From Lophium mytilinum (Eukaryota > Ascomycota > Dothideomycetes > Mytilinidiales > Mytilinidiaceae), in assembly GCA_010093605.1 (NCBI GenBank), contig MU004190.1, forward strand, positions 1,509,599-1,573,598: DNA of 64,000 nt, read 5' to 3'. Below, in pieces: positions 50,843-61,711 of this stretch. The notes beneath the pieces were generated by a model. It had not been told where the DNA came from and did not search any database. It was given only the letters and a program-made list of their open reading frames with translations. The translations under genes and the position numbers were made by a program. Numbering within the stretch: position 1 is the first letter of the stretch; the number at the start of each line of letters is the position of its first letter.

Positions 50843-51179
50843 GTAGGTAATGCTAGAAGTTTAAGTAGAAGTATAGGCGCTCTTTAATGTATAAGGAAAG
50901 GGAGAGATATAGAGTATAAATAGCTGTATTAAAGTGCTTAAAGAGCCTAGGTCTTTAGTATTCTATATATACCTTACTTAGAAATGTTTTAGAAAGCGTT
51001 ACTATAAAGTAAAGTAAACTGCGAGTAGGTAAGGGGGTAACTATCTAGAATATTAAGTTAATATCTATATAAAATACTATAATAAAAAAAGGCTTTAATA
51101 CTTCTATTATAGGTTAAAAAAATATAGATCTATAGAGACTAAAAGCGCTCTATAAATCTAAAGGCTACTATAAGATTAC

Positions 51180-51443
51180 TATAAGGTTTACAATAGTATA
51201 AGCGTTATATCCTTACGCATAATAGGCTTAAAAGCCTTTAAACGGGACGAAACTGTAAGCGTTTAAACATAATATAATAAACGTTAGATAACGTTATAAG
51301 AACGTTAGAGAAACGTTTTATAATGCATTAAATACTATATATATACAACTCTGTTACTATTAATATAGAATAGAACTCAAGCAATATAATTCCTATCTAT
51401 CTATCTATCCATCTATACTTATATTAACTCTATACCTTTAACA
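51180..51443 (+). repeat. 5' LTR of the copia element
   Basis: Starts tataagg (ancestral TG now TA) and ends tttaaca. More RIP-damaged than the 3' LTR. Confidence 0.95.
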
Positions 51444-51455
51444 GGTTATAAGCCC
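51444..51455 (+). other. Primer-binding site, initiator-tRNA-Met half-molecule type
   Basis: ggttataagccc directly abuts the LTR. It matches the complement of the conserved anticodon-loop stretch of initiator tRNA-Met (GGGCTCATAACC) except for one G-to-A change of RIP type. Internal priming by an initiator-tRNA fragment is known for Drosophila copia. Confidence 0.7.
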
Positions 51456-51984
51456 GGATTGCACCACGCAATCTACAGCTATACAAAGCACCAACGGGCA
51501 GGTTCCATCTTAAAATCAACTAGATATCGATTAAAATCATCCAAATTAACGAAATATTGACTAGAATTATTCAAATCGACTAAATATTAGACGAAAACGA
51601 CGCCGTTTACTATCTTAATTACTATCTCCAGCGTATAAACCTACTATACTACCCTACAAGTAGTTTTAAGCACAAAACAAAGCTAAAATTAAAAGAGACG
51701 AAGTTATTGACTATAAACCCGCCATATAATAGCTAGAACGCAATCTAGAATTATAAATCTATTATAAATAAAATTAGACTAAAGAAATATTACCTACTTA
51801 TTATATCTATTAATATAAAGCTTCTATAAGCTTATATTACGTTATAAACCACGCAATTAACCTTCTAATATCTATTATCTATTACATATTAAATCTAGAT
51901 ACTCTAGATTAGATTATAACCTTTTATTCTATCATCTTATCTAATACAAGAAGATAAATCGATTAAAAATCAAGATATTTCTCT

Positions 51985-52160
51985 TTCTATCTATCTATCT
52001 ATTCATGAAATACATAGATACATAGAATTTATCTATCTATCTATTCGCCAAATATATAGATAGATAGAAATCTATCTATTTAATAAATCTATAGATATAT
52101 AGAAATCCATCTATTTATCTATCTATCTATTTACCTAACGGGCTATCTATCTATCTATTT
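51985..52160. repeat. GATA/TATC palindromic modules in copia leader
   Basis: Several ~35-45 bp units in which an atagatagata arm is followed by a tctatctatct arm with a short aaa/att spacer; they could fold as hairpins. They end just before the gag ATG at 52169. Confidence 0.8.
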
Positions 52161-52168
52161 AATCTAAA

Positions 52169-55100
52169 ATGGATAAAATTAGTATTACTAAGCTAGTTAG
52201 TTAATCTAACTACAAAGTTTAGGCTCTAAGAGTACAATCTCTCTTAGTAGAAAAAAGTTATAGTAATGCTATTAGCAGTACTACTATTCCTATTAATAAG
52301 GAAAACAATGCAAAAGCATTAGCCACTATTAGGCTTACTATAGAGGACGGTCCTCTATTATAATTATAGTATTCTACTACTATAATAAAAGCTTAGAAGC
52401 TACTAAAGAAGCTATATAGCCCAAAGGGCTTTAGTTCTAAATTCCTTATCTATAAGAAGCTGTTTAATACTATTTTATCCAAGTTTTTAACTATAGAAGA
52501 TTACTTAAATAAGATAAAATAGTTAATAGATTAATTAAAAGCGAAAAAGCTTAAATTACTAAATTAAGTTATTATAGCCTGGGTTTTAAATAACCTAATA
52601 GACCTCTACAATGGCTTTATAATAATAGTTACGCAATCCTATAGGGAAAACTTATCTAATATTAAATTAGATGATTTATTCTCTAATTTAATAGATAAAG
52701 TAAGAAGACAAGAGTCTAAAGAGCATAAAACGGCTCTAATTAATAGAACTAAAAAGTTCTTACTAAAAAAGAATAGAGTAGAAAAAACAAGATATTATAA
52801 GAAGTGTAAAACAGCTACGCACCTTATAAAAGATTGTTTCTATCTATTTCCTAAAAAAGCTCTAAAATAGTTTAGAATAAAGGAATACTTTAAACTACTA
52901 AAAGATAATAAGGAAGAATCCTTACTTATAGAAGAATCTAACCCTAATAATTAGGGAGATTTCGATATAGATCTAGATGCAGCTAAAGTAAAGGTATTTC
53001 TAGCATCCTATTATACCCCTAATAACGAAGCTAATTATATATTAGACTCCGGGAGCACAAGCCATATAATAGTAGATAGAAATCTATTTACTAGTTATAA
53101 GGAGCAAGCTATTATATTAAATTAGGGAGAAAATAAAACTATAACCATAAAAGGTATAGGAAATATACAATTAAAACTAAATAGAAATATATTTATACTA
53201 GAAAAGTGCCTTTTTATACCTAACTTTAGATATAATCTAATATCTATAAGTAAACTAGATTCTATAGGAATAAACGTTACGTTTAAGAATAAAACAGCTA
53301 TTATATATAAAAAGAATAATATACTAGTAATAGCATCGCTTAAAAACTCTTTATACTATATAAATATAGAAAATACAACACTTTTTATAAAGTAAATAAA
53401 TTAAATACATAAATAGATAGATAAAAGCAATTTAATAAATATATATATAGATAGAAATAATCTATCTATCTAGCACTAAAGAATGGGCTATATAAGCTCT
53501 AGAAAGCTTAGTATACTATTAGGTATACTACCTATAAAAGAAGCTATACAATATAAAGCCTGTATAAAAGCTAAGATAACTAAAAATAAAAGAAGTAAGG
53601 AATTAATAGTAAAAACTGAAATTCCTTTATAAAAAGTATCTTTAGATCTAGCAGGGCCTATAAATCCACCTACTTTAGGGGGTAATAAATATGTTATCTT
53701 CTTTATAGATACAGCTTTAAGATATATAGAATATAAACTATTAAAGTCTAAAGATAAAGCTTATAACGCCTTCTTAGAATATAAAGCTAAGGCTAAAAAT
53801 ACATAAGATAAAAGAAAGATATAAATCTTTAAAACTAATAATAGGGGAGAATATATAAATAAGAAATTTAAAACAACTCTTTTAAAAACGGGTATAACCT
53901 ATTAACTCTTAAGCCCCTATACGCTGGAATAAAACGGCTTAATAGAACAAATTAACTTAACTATATTTAATATAGTAAGGGCTCTATTATATACAGCTAA
54001 TCTACCTTTTAATCTATGGGGAGAAGCTATAAATGCGGCCGTATATATATATAATAGAACGCCATACTCTAGCTTAAAAGATAAAACGCTATTTAAGCTA
54101 TATTATAAAAGAAAAGCTAAAATAGATAATATAAAAATCTTTAGCTCTATAGCTTATTATAAGGTTAAAACGCAAATAACTAAATTAGAACTAAGAGCTA
54201 AAAAGGCTATAGTATTAGGCTATAGTTTAAATGCGTATAGACTATTAGATCTAGAAACTAAAAAGATCTTTTAGGCAAGAGATGTATCTATAATAGAAGG
54301 CTTCCTTAATAAAAGGAATAAAAACAACGTTAATAAAAAGGGAAATCCTTTAGAATACGTTATTAATATAGAGCCACTAAAAGAGAATACTATAAGTAAT
54401 AATACTATAAGTGATACTATAAGTAATAATACTTTAAGTAGTAATAATTTAATACTAGATGAAAGCTCTAAAGATAAATTAGCTTTAAAACTATCTAGAA
54501 ATCTATCTATTTAAAGATATATATAAAATCCAAATTCAATAAATAGATATATAGATGAAAATCAATTATTAAATATATATATAGATAGAAACTAAACTTA
54601 ATTATCTATAAATATATATATAGATAATCTATCTAAAGACGAATTAGCCTTTATTATTAATAATAATAACAAGCTAAATATATATAAACAAGCTATAGAA
54701 TCTCCATATAATAATAAATAGAAAGAAGCTATACTAATAGAAATAGACTAGCTTAATAAGCAAAATACCTAGAAGTTAGTAGACTTACCAGTAAATAGAA
54801 ATGCGTTAAAAGAACGCTGGGTTTATAAAATTAAAACCGATATAGATAATAATATATCTAAATATAAGGTAAGATAGGTAGTAAAAGGTTTTAGCCAAGT
54901 CTATAGCGTAGATTATGAAGAAACCTTTACTAATACCTGCCGCCCAGAAGTATATAGGCTATTACTTATATTAGCTACTTATTATAACTAGGAAATAATA
55001 CAATGGGACTTTAAAAATGCATTTACGCATGCAGAATTAGATAAAGAACTTTACGTAGAACAACTACATGGTTTTAATAGAAATAATAGTAATAAAGTCT

Positions 55101-56218
55101 ATAAACTAAATAAAGCCTTATATAGTTTAAAATAATTACCTAGACAGTAGTATATATATCTAGCTACCTATCTAGAAAAGTATAGTTTTAAAAGTACTAT
55201 TGCAGAGCAAGCAGTACTTAAAAATACGCAACTAAATATAATAATAGTCTGCTACGTAGATAACTTATTAGTATTTAGGCCAAATATAAAAGATATAGAA
55301 AATCTATAATTAAAACTAAGCAAAGACTTAGAATTAACAAACTTAGGCCCTATATCCTACTTTCTAGGCATGGAAATAATACGTAATAGAAAAGAAAGAG
55401 CCTTATTACTAAGCTAGAAAAAGTATATAAAAAGTCTATTAAAAAGATTTAATAAAGAGAAACTAAATCCCGTTTCTATACTAGGAGAAATAGGTATAAA
55501 ACTAGAGAAAAACAATAAACAGGCATTAAAAGAAGTTATAAAACTATACTAGCAATAAGTTGGAAGTCTTATTTATCTATCTATAAAAACAAGACTAGAT
55601 ATAGCCTATAGCGTAAATTTATGCGCTCGTTTTATGTCTAATCCTAGTCCTATTTACTTTAAAGCCTTAGAAAGGATCTGGAAATACTTATTATATAAGC
55701 CTACGCACGGAATTGGCATTAAATTTTCTCCTAGTAATCCAGCACCCTATTTATTAGGATATTCCGATGCAGATTACGGGGGTGATATAATAGGAAGAAA
55801 ATCAACAACTGGCTACTACTTCTCCTATAGAAAAACCCCTATTAGCTGGAATAGTAAACTATAGAAATCTCTAGCACTATCTAGTTGCGAAGCTAAATAT
55901 ATGGCTTTAAAAGAAACTATAAAAGAATATATATACTTAAAAAGTATATTAAAACAACATGATATTAAAAATACAGAAGACTTCTATCTATTTACGGATA
56001 GTCAATTAGCTATAGAATTAGCTAATAATCCTAAACACCACTTAAAAACTAAACATATAGATATACAATATCATTTTGTAAGAGAAAATGTTTAAAATGA
56101 ATTAATAAAGCTAGCCTACCTTAATACTAAGGAGTAAATAGCTGATATATTCACTAAACCATTAGTAGGAAGTAGTTTTACTAAAATAGTAGACTATATG
56201 AAATTAGACACTAAATAG
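52169..56218 (+). pseudogene. Copia gag-pol polyprotein, stop-interrupted single frame
   Basis: 1,350 codons in one frame: gag ATG (52169), protease DSG (53045), RT YVDN (55253), RNase H (about 55770-56080) and the terminal TAG (56216) share the same phase, so no frame-changing indel persists. The gag knuckle C-x2-C-x4-H-x4-C (52796-52837) has its first Cys as Tyr. Integrase keeps D (53645), has Asn for the second D (53837) and E at 53945, giving the 35-residue spacing. RT has YVDN in place of YVDD. Many TAG/TAA codons occur where Trp or Gln is usual. Two clean subfragments remain open (55634-55864 and 55901-56095). Not functional. Confidence 0.93.
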
Positions 56219-56331
56219 ATACATAGATACATAGATATATAGATATAACTCTATTGCGCAAATACATAGATATATAGAATTCATCTATCTATCTATCTAT
56301 CTATCTATCTGTGCAAAGAAGAAGAAAAAAT

Positions 56332-56362
<31 letters not shown>

Positions 56363-56400
56363 ATCTATCTGTCTATCTATCTATCTCTCTATCTATTCGA
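56216..56400. repeat. GATA/TATC modules in copia trailer
   Basis: Directly after the polyprotein stop: tacatagatatatagaa-type arms followed by long (TATC)n runs, resembling the leader modules. Confidence 0.8.
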
Positions 56401-56432
56401 AAAAGAATATACAAAATAAGCATATAACGCTT

Positions 56433-56441
56433 AAGGGAGTA
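56433..56441 (+). other. Copia polypurine tract
   Basis: aagggagta immediately precedes the 3' LTR start tgtaagg, as expected for copia plus-strand priming. Confidence 0.75.
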
Positions 56442-56705
56442 TGTAAGGTTTACAATAGTATAAGCGTTATATCCTTACGCATAATAGGCTCAAAAGCCTT
56501 CAAACGGGACGAAACCGTGAGCGTTTGAACATAATACAACAAACGTTAGATAACGTTATAAGAACGTTAGAGAAACGTTTTATAATGCATTAAATGCTGT
56601 ATATATATAACTCCGTTGCTGTCAATGTAGAATAGAACTCAAGCAATACAATTCCTATCTATCTATCTATCCATCTATTCTCACATCGACTCTATACCTT
56701 TGACA
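56442..56705 (+). repeat. 3' LTR of the copia element
   Basis: Canonical TG...CA ends (tgtaagg, tttgaca). The best preserved LTR of the family here; used as reference for the solo copies. Contains (tatc)n near its 3' part. Confidence 0.95.
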
Positions 56706-56846
56706 ATTACTATAGCATACTCTCTAATATATCTATTTTACTATATTATTATAAAACTACCTATAGTTATATTATAAAGTAATTATAATTATAAGCTATA
56801 TAGGTTATAGCCTCTAATCTAAAGAAAAGTACTAAGAAAAGATTTT

Positions 56847-57119
56847 TCTGAAAGAGATAGAGTCAGTGTAACAATAGATAGATAGATAGCTAGATAGATT
56901 AAAAGGAATTATATTACTTAAGTTTTAGTCTACACTAACAGCAATGGAGTTTATGTATATACACGATTATTTATGTTAAAGAATGCTTCCCTAATGTTCT
57001 TATAACGTTCTCTATTGTTTATTGTATCATGTTCAAGCGCTTACAGTTTCGTTCTATTTAAGGGCCTTGAAGACTATTATACGTAAGGATATAATGCTTA
57101 TGCTATTATACAACTAATA
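56847..57119 (-). mobile_element. Solo copia LTR, minus orientation, divergent
   Basis: Aligns throughout with the reverse complement of the copia LTR, from a degenerate start (tctgaaagagata) to caactaata. No clear target duplication; edges are approximate. Confidence 0.7.
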
Positions 57120-57164
57120 CGCCCCTTTAAGCATTATGTGCTTATTTTATGCATTCTTTGTTTG

Positions 57165-57186
57165 GATAGATAGATAGATTTAATTA

Positions 57187-57225
<39 letters not shown>

Positions 57226-57302
57226 TTTAGATACATAGATAGATAGATATTTAGATAGATAGATAGATAGATATTTAGATAGATAGATAGATAGATAGAT
57301 AG
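57165..57302. repeat. (GATA)n microsatellite with tattta interruptions
   Basis: Runs of gatagata broken by regular gatatttagata steps, about 46 and 34 bp apart. It follows the minus-oriented solo LTR but lies outside it. Confidence 0.8.
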
Positions 57303-57680
57303 AAAAATAAGCTTATATTAATTCAGTTATACTCTATCTTAGTTATACTCTATCTTGGTTATTATACTCCATCTTAGTTATAGTACAATTACTTATATCT
57401 CTACGTAAAAAGTAGTCTACTTATTAAATATCTTTTTCATAATCTTTTCTAATATTTGTTATATTATATCTAAGTACCTATAGTCTAGTTTCTAAGGTAC
57501 TTTGTATAAGTATATAATATATTTACCTTCTAAAGTTTATAACTAAGCTATAAAAAATAGAAGATATTATCTTACTTTTAACCTTACCTATAATTTATAT
57601 TCTCTAGGAGCTACCTAATTAAGAACTATATTTAACTTAATATTTCTTCTCTTATTACCCTAAATAGTATAGTTAATAAA

Positions 57681-57937
57681 TGTAAAAGGTTTAAAGTTAA
57701 TGTGAGAATAGATGGATAGATAGATAGGAATTGTATTGCTTGAGTTCTATTCTATATTAACAGCAATAGAGTATATATACAACATTTACTGCATTATAAA
57801 ATGTTTCTCTAACGTTCTTGTAACGTTATCTAACGTTCTTTGTATCACGTTTAAACGCTTACGGTTTTGTCCCGTTTAAAGGCTTTTGAGCCTATTATGC
57901 ATAAGGATATAGCGCTTATACTATTATAAAACTTGCA
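57681..57937 (-). mobile_element. Solo copia LTR, minus orientation
   Basis: Reverse complement of the copia LTR, with a perfect target duplication ataaa (57676-57680 and 57938-57942). Starts tgtaaaagg and ends cttgca. Relatively well preserved. Confidence 0.9.
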
Positions 57938-58540
57938 ATAAATAGCTATAAAAGAGACTACTAAATTACTATCTAGCCTTATATTAAGATGATATACTCT
58001 ATAAATTATAGTAATATTCTTAGCTACACTCTCTTTTATCTCTACTAATTAACTTTTTATAAAACCTATATAACCTCTACTACTGCATCTTCCTAATAAT
58101 CTTAAAAGTTTAAAGCATCTATTTAGATACTTAGTAGTGCTTATAACCAACTCTCTCTTACAAATACCCTTGCCCTGAACAACCTGTAAAACTCGATGTT
58201 ACTGTTCCCTAATAGCACTTAGTACAGTCTAACAGATTGTTTAAAATTCTATAATGAAAAATCTGCGAGCCTTTCAATATAGAGATATGATTTCTATGGG
58301 CTTCAGCTAAAGCGCTCTCGACCATCTGGTGCATTGATCCCAATCTGTGTCACACTCGCGGCACTCAACGGTCGCATCAGTAGACCACGTACAGCTTGGG
58401 CTTAAGGTGAGCCGTTGAGGGTGTGTAGAGTGAGTATGACTCTGTGTCTTTAGCATGTGCCTCTTCAGAACGCCTTCTAGACGTCAATTGATGGCGATTT
58501 CCAATTTGGCTCTAGTAGTGTAGTGCGTGAACCGAGACCG
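57938..58540. other. AT-block edge and 3' flank of the LysM-CAP gene
   Basis: AT-rich until about 58150, then normal composition. No gene supported. Confidence 0.5.
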
Positions 58541-59331
58541 TCAAACCTTGACCTTCCCATACCAAGCACTACTGCCCCTCAAGTTCCCCGGCTCTTTATA
58601 CCTCCCCACCACCACACAAACCCCACTGCCCCTCGCAGCGCCCACTCCAACCTCCGTAGTCGTTGGCCAGACGACCTGCGTCCAGTGACCGTACATGCCG
58701 TAATTCGCGTCGATCGGCTCGCCGTGGTAATCCTTCTCCTCGCCGAGCCACATCTCGACGCCTTTGGCCATTGAGCCGTTAGTCGCAGGCATGAACTTGG
58801 CGAGGTTCTCGCCTTCGCCTTTCGTGCCAGAATGCAGAAAGCTGCCGGATTGCATGAGGCGCTTAGCGTAGGCATCGGCTTCGGCGGCGAGGGTACTGTT
58901 CCACTTGAGGGGAGGGCGGGGAGTGTTGCAGGCTTTGGAGATGCGGGCGCGGGCTGGGAGCCGTTAGTAGGAGCAGGTGGAGGAGAGTTGTGGTCCAATG
59001 TACCTTGGTTATGGAGATCAAGTGCTTCCTTTTGGTCCGCGTTCAGGCTGGTGGGGTCGGTGCTGGCAGACTTGTTGACAAGGGTAGGGATCTTAGACGC
59101 GTTGGACTTGGTGACGTTAGTGGAGGGACGGGGCTCGCTGAGGGTGGCTCGTACGGGGCTCACTCCAGTGCCCTCGAGACTCTGGATGGGGATGGATAGG
59201 ACCTGGCCAGGCTTGAGTTGGTCGAGGCTGACACCTGGATTTGCGGACTTGAGCGATAGAATGCTGATTCTGAAGGTTTTGGCGATGGAGAACATGGTGT
59301 CGTCTTTGCCGACGATCAGTAGGTATGACAT
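58541..59331 (-). CDS. LysM-CAP (PR-1-like) protein
   Basis: Model: complement(join(58541..58953, 59004..59331)), 246 aa. Residues about 2-48 form a LysM repeat (YLLIVGKDDTMFSIAKTF, NPGVSLDQLKPGQVLSIP) that binds chitin- or peptidoglycan-type glycans. After a Ser/Thr/Pro linker comes a CAP/SCP domain: ALDLHNQARARISKA, PLKWNSTLAAEADAYA, GENLAKF, GHWTQVVW, VGRYKEPGN. The CAP core appears only after the 50-bp intron (gtacat...tcccag, branch ctactaacg) is removed. CAP His and Glu positions look present (HSG, GENLA, GHWTQVVW). No signal peptide is encoded at this start, and I found no upstream exon supplying one. It lies beside the copia block. A chitin-related or host-interaction role is inference. 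Confidence 0.85.
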
Positions 59332-59938
59332 AGTAGCGGCTAAGGGGTTGTCGGAGGTGACGGAGTAAGAACGAGTCCAAGTGCTCCAAGTGCTCAGGGA
59401 AAGATAGAATTATAGGAGTAGAGGCGATGACTTCTAGAAGGAGGTTGAGGGTTGAAAAGCGGAGAGGGGAGATAGGTTTGTATAGGGAACTCATGAAAAG
59501 GCCAAGTTGATGCTTCCCAAAAGTAAAGGGAGCGACGAACAGCACAGCTAGGTAGGTAAGTGTGTACTACCATCAGCCACTGCCTAGATTGACCCGGCAA
59601 CCTTATTGAGCAAAGCTCGGCTTTTCAAGAACGCATCGAGGAGTATCAGACAGCGGTAGACGAGTTTCCAGGCATCGGCAACGAGTTATCGTATTTAAGT
59701 AGAATGAATTGCCATTCTGTACTTCTACAGTGACTGAAGATAGTACCCCAATGAGTTTTCGGTAATCTAGGCGCGATGCTAAGTCTTGCCCAGCGTGCTC
59801 TGAGCTGCCCTTTGACTGAACGTGTCAACAAAGCGGCCCCTGACAGTGGTGTCTAGCTTCCAGAAGCGGCACTCCCAGGGTAGCATGTATGTGCTCATAC
59901 CTATGGCCTAGTACTGTACTTGAAATCGGTTCGACCTC
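59332..59938. other. Intergenic region
   Basis: Promoter side of the LysM-CAP gene and 3' flank of BFR2. No signal-peptide exon for the LysM-CAP gene was recognised among the short frames here. Confidence 0.5.
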
Positions 59939-61573
59939 TCAATTCCTAAAAAGTAGGAGACCTTGTTCTGCTGCATCTTCGTCGTCTCTCATATCCTCAT
60001 CTTTTTGCTCCGCGTCTTCGGCCAATTCCATCTTCCTGCCGAAGAGACTTCCAAACAGCTCGTCTACCTGTCTCTCGCCCCATGTACTGCGATCTTCGGG
60101 TGCCATGTAATTCTGCAATTTCTCATGAACTGTAAAGCGCAATTTCCTTCCCTTACTAGCTTTGGTATCCACGATACGCTTCGTCTTTGCATCACGCACC
60201 GCCTGCCAAGGAGCTTGAGCCACATAGCCAGTTCCATTGATCTGCATTGAAACATCTTCCGAGCGTTGCTCCAGCAGTTCTTTTAATAGAAGGCCGTAGA
60301 AATCAGCATCGTCGTAGATGTCCGGTGACTCCGCGACACCAGCAGCAACCTGTACGGGCGCGCAGGACCTTGGAATGCGTGTACGCTTGACGAGACGAGC
60401 TGAGTCTGACATATGCGTGTTCAGAACGTCAGTGATGGTCTGCTCCGATACAGCGCTGCTATTGAGGCGGCGAGTCTGAGGCACGATAGGGGCTGGACGG
60501 GACTTCGCGGACCATTTCTCCAAAACGGTGCGACGATTCTGCAAGTTGCCAGACTCTGAGGCCTTGATGGAGTTCCAGATCTCGAATGACGAGGTTTCTA
60601 AGGTAAAAGAATCCGCTCGTTTGCGTTTTGTCCCAGCCTGGGCTGCGTCGAGACTGGACCGCAGGCCGGAGAGCGTGTTGAGCAAAGCTAATGCAGCATT
60701 TTCTGCAGCTTGGACGGCATCTTCTCCTTTGTTGAGACCTTCGGAGTCTATGGCGGAAGGAAGCGAGTTTGAGGATATCAGAGCCTTCTGTAGTCGTATT
60801 CTTGTGTTCAGAATGGAATCGAAAGTCTTTCTTTGGGCTTTGACGGCTTCTCCCTTCTCTGCATCCGCTTTGGCGGCCTGGGAGACGGTTGCTGTGATAC
60901 TCTTCTGCGCCTCGCTCATGATCTTCCGTAGTTCAGCACGATTGGCAGCGTCGTCTTGCTCGTCTGAGCCACCAGCGTCGTCCTCGTCATCGTCATCGCT
61001 CTCGAACCCATCGAAATCGTCGCCACCAAAGCGGACCTTCTCTTCCTCGGGGCCATCATCCTCATCTTCGTCCGCGAATGCGCTCTCTTCGTCATCATCC
61101 TCGCTTTCCCTGCTACTACTTGGGTGATGTGTAGCACCATTTGTCCGAACAGCGGCACTCGCCTCCTTCTCCTCCTCTTCTTCACCTTCGCTGCTTTCCC
61201 AGCCCACTTCTTTGGAGAACGGGTCGTCACTGTCTTCGTCTAGCGCAACATCTCGACTGACTCTTGAGCCTTTGTACTGCGGTCCTAGTGGGACGCCTTC
61301 GGGTTTCTTGCGGAGTTTGCTCTTGCTGCCAATTGTCAGCTTTGTATCTGAAATAGCTCTTATGCAGCATACCCAACATCCACATAGTGTTCCCGTCCTC
61401 CCTCTTCCTCGTCTAAGCTTTCGTCGTCCGAAGGCGCATCGCTGTCGCTCGGTGGAAAGTCTGGAATTTCTTCAGGGTCGAAGTCTTGACACGCAGGTTA
61501 GTTCAAACATTAAACATAATGGCTCAAGAGGATTGTAGTCCTTACCTCTAGACTTCGTTTTCCTCAGAGCCAT
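59939..61573 (-). CDS. BFR2: Ribosome biogenesis factor BFR2 (AATF/Che-1 family)
   Basis: Model: complement(join(59939..61325, 61373..61484, 61546..61573)), 508 aa. The first exon encodes only MALRKTKSR; introns of 61 and 47 bp then give DFDPEEIPDFPPSDSD and GKSKLRKKPEGVPLGPQYKG. The N-terminal third is extremely acidic. The AATF leucine-zipper-like region lies at about residues 177-240 (RAELRKIMSEAQKSI, RIRLQKALISSNSLP) and the TRAUB C-terminal block at about 390 (DDADFYGLLLKELLEQR). The protein acts in the nucleolus in early 90S/small-subunit processing. It shares a very short divergent promoter with IND1. The tiny first exon would be easily missed. Confidence 0.92.
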
Positions 61574-61711
61574 GATTGCGTCTGTGAATGTTGAGCTTCG
61601 AAGAATCCATGTTCAAAAATTTTGTCGGAGGTCGGAGCCTTTTCACGCTAGCGATTTTCCCAAACCGACGTCACGAGTTCCAGACAGATTCCTCGTCTCT
61701 AAAACACAGAG
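61574..61711. promoter_or_regulatory. Bidirectional promoter of BFR2 and IND1
   Basis: Only 138 bp separate the two ATGs, so both 5' UTRs and core promoters must fit here or overlap. No TATA box is obvious. Confidence 0.65.

Larger units (their letters stand above)
51180..56705 (+). mobile_element. Full-length, inactivated Ty1/copia retrotransposon
   Basis: Bounded by two 264-bp LTRs (51180-51443 and 56442-56705) with a perfect target duplication attac (51175-51179 and 56706-56710). It has a primer-binding site at the left LTR edge, a polypurine tract at the right LTR edge, and one long gag-pol reading frame (52169-56218) with in-frame stops only. The domain order, gag knuckle, protease, integrase, reverse transcriptase, RNase H, is diagnostic of copia. 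LTR differences (about 23 by eye, all but one transitions) lie mostly as T/A in the left copy. GATA/TATC modules occur in leader, trailer, LTRs and two polyprotein linkers. Confidence 0.96.

Noticed and set aside
51180-56705. Copia element considered as potentially active
   Set aside because: Numerous in-frame stops and loss of RT and integrase catalytic Asp residues rule out autonomous activity.
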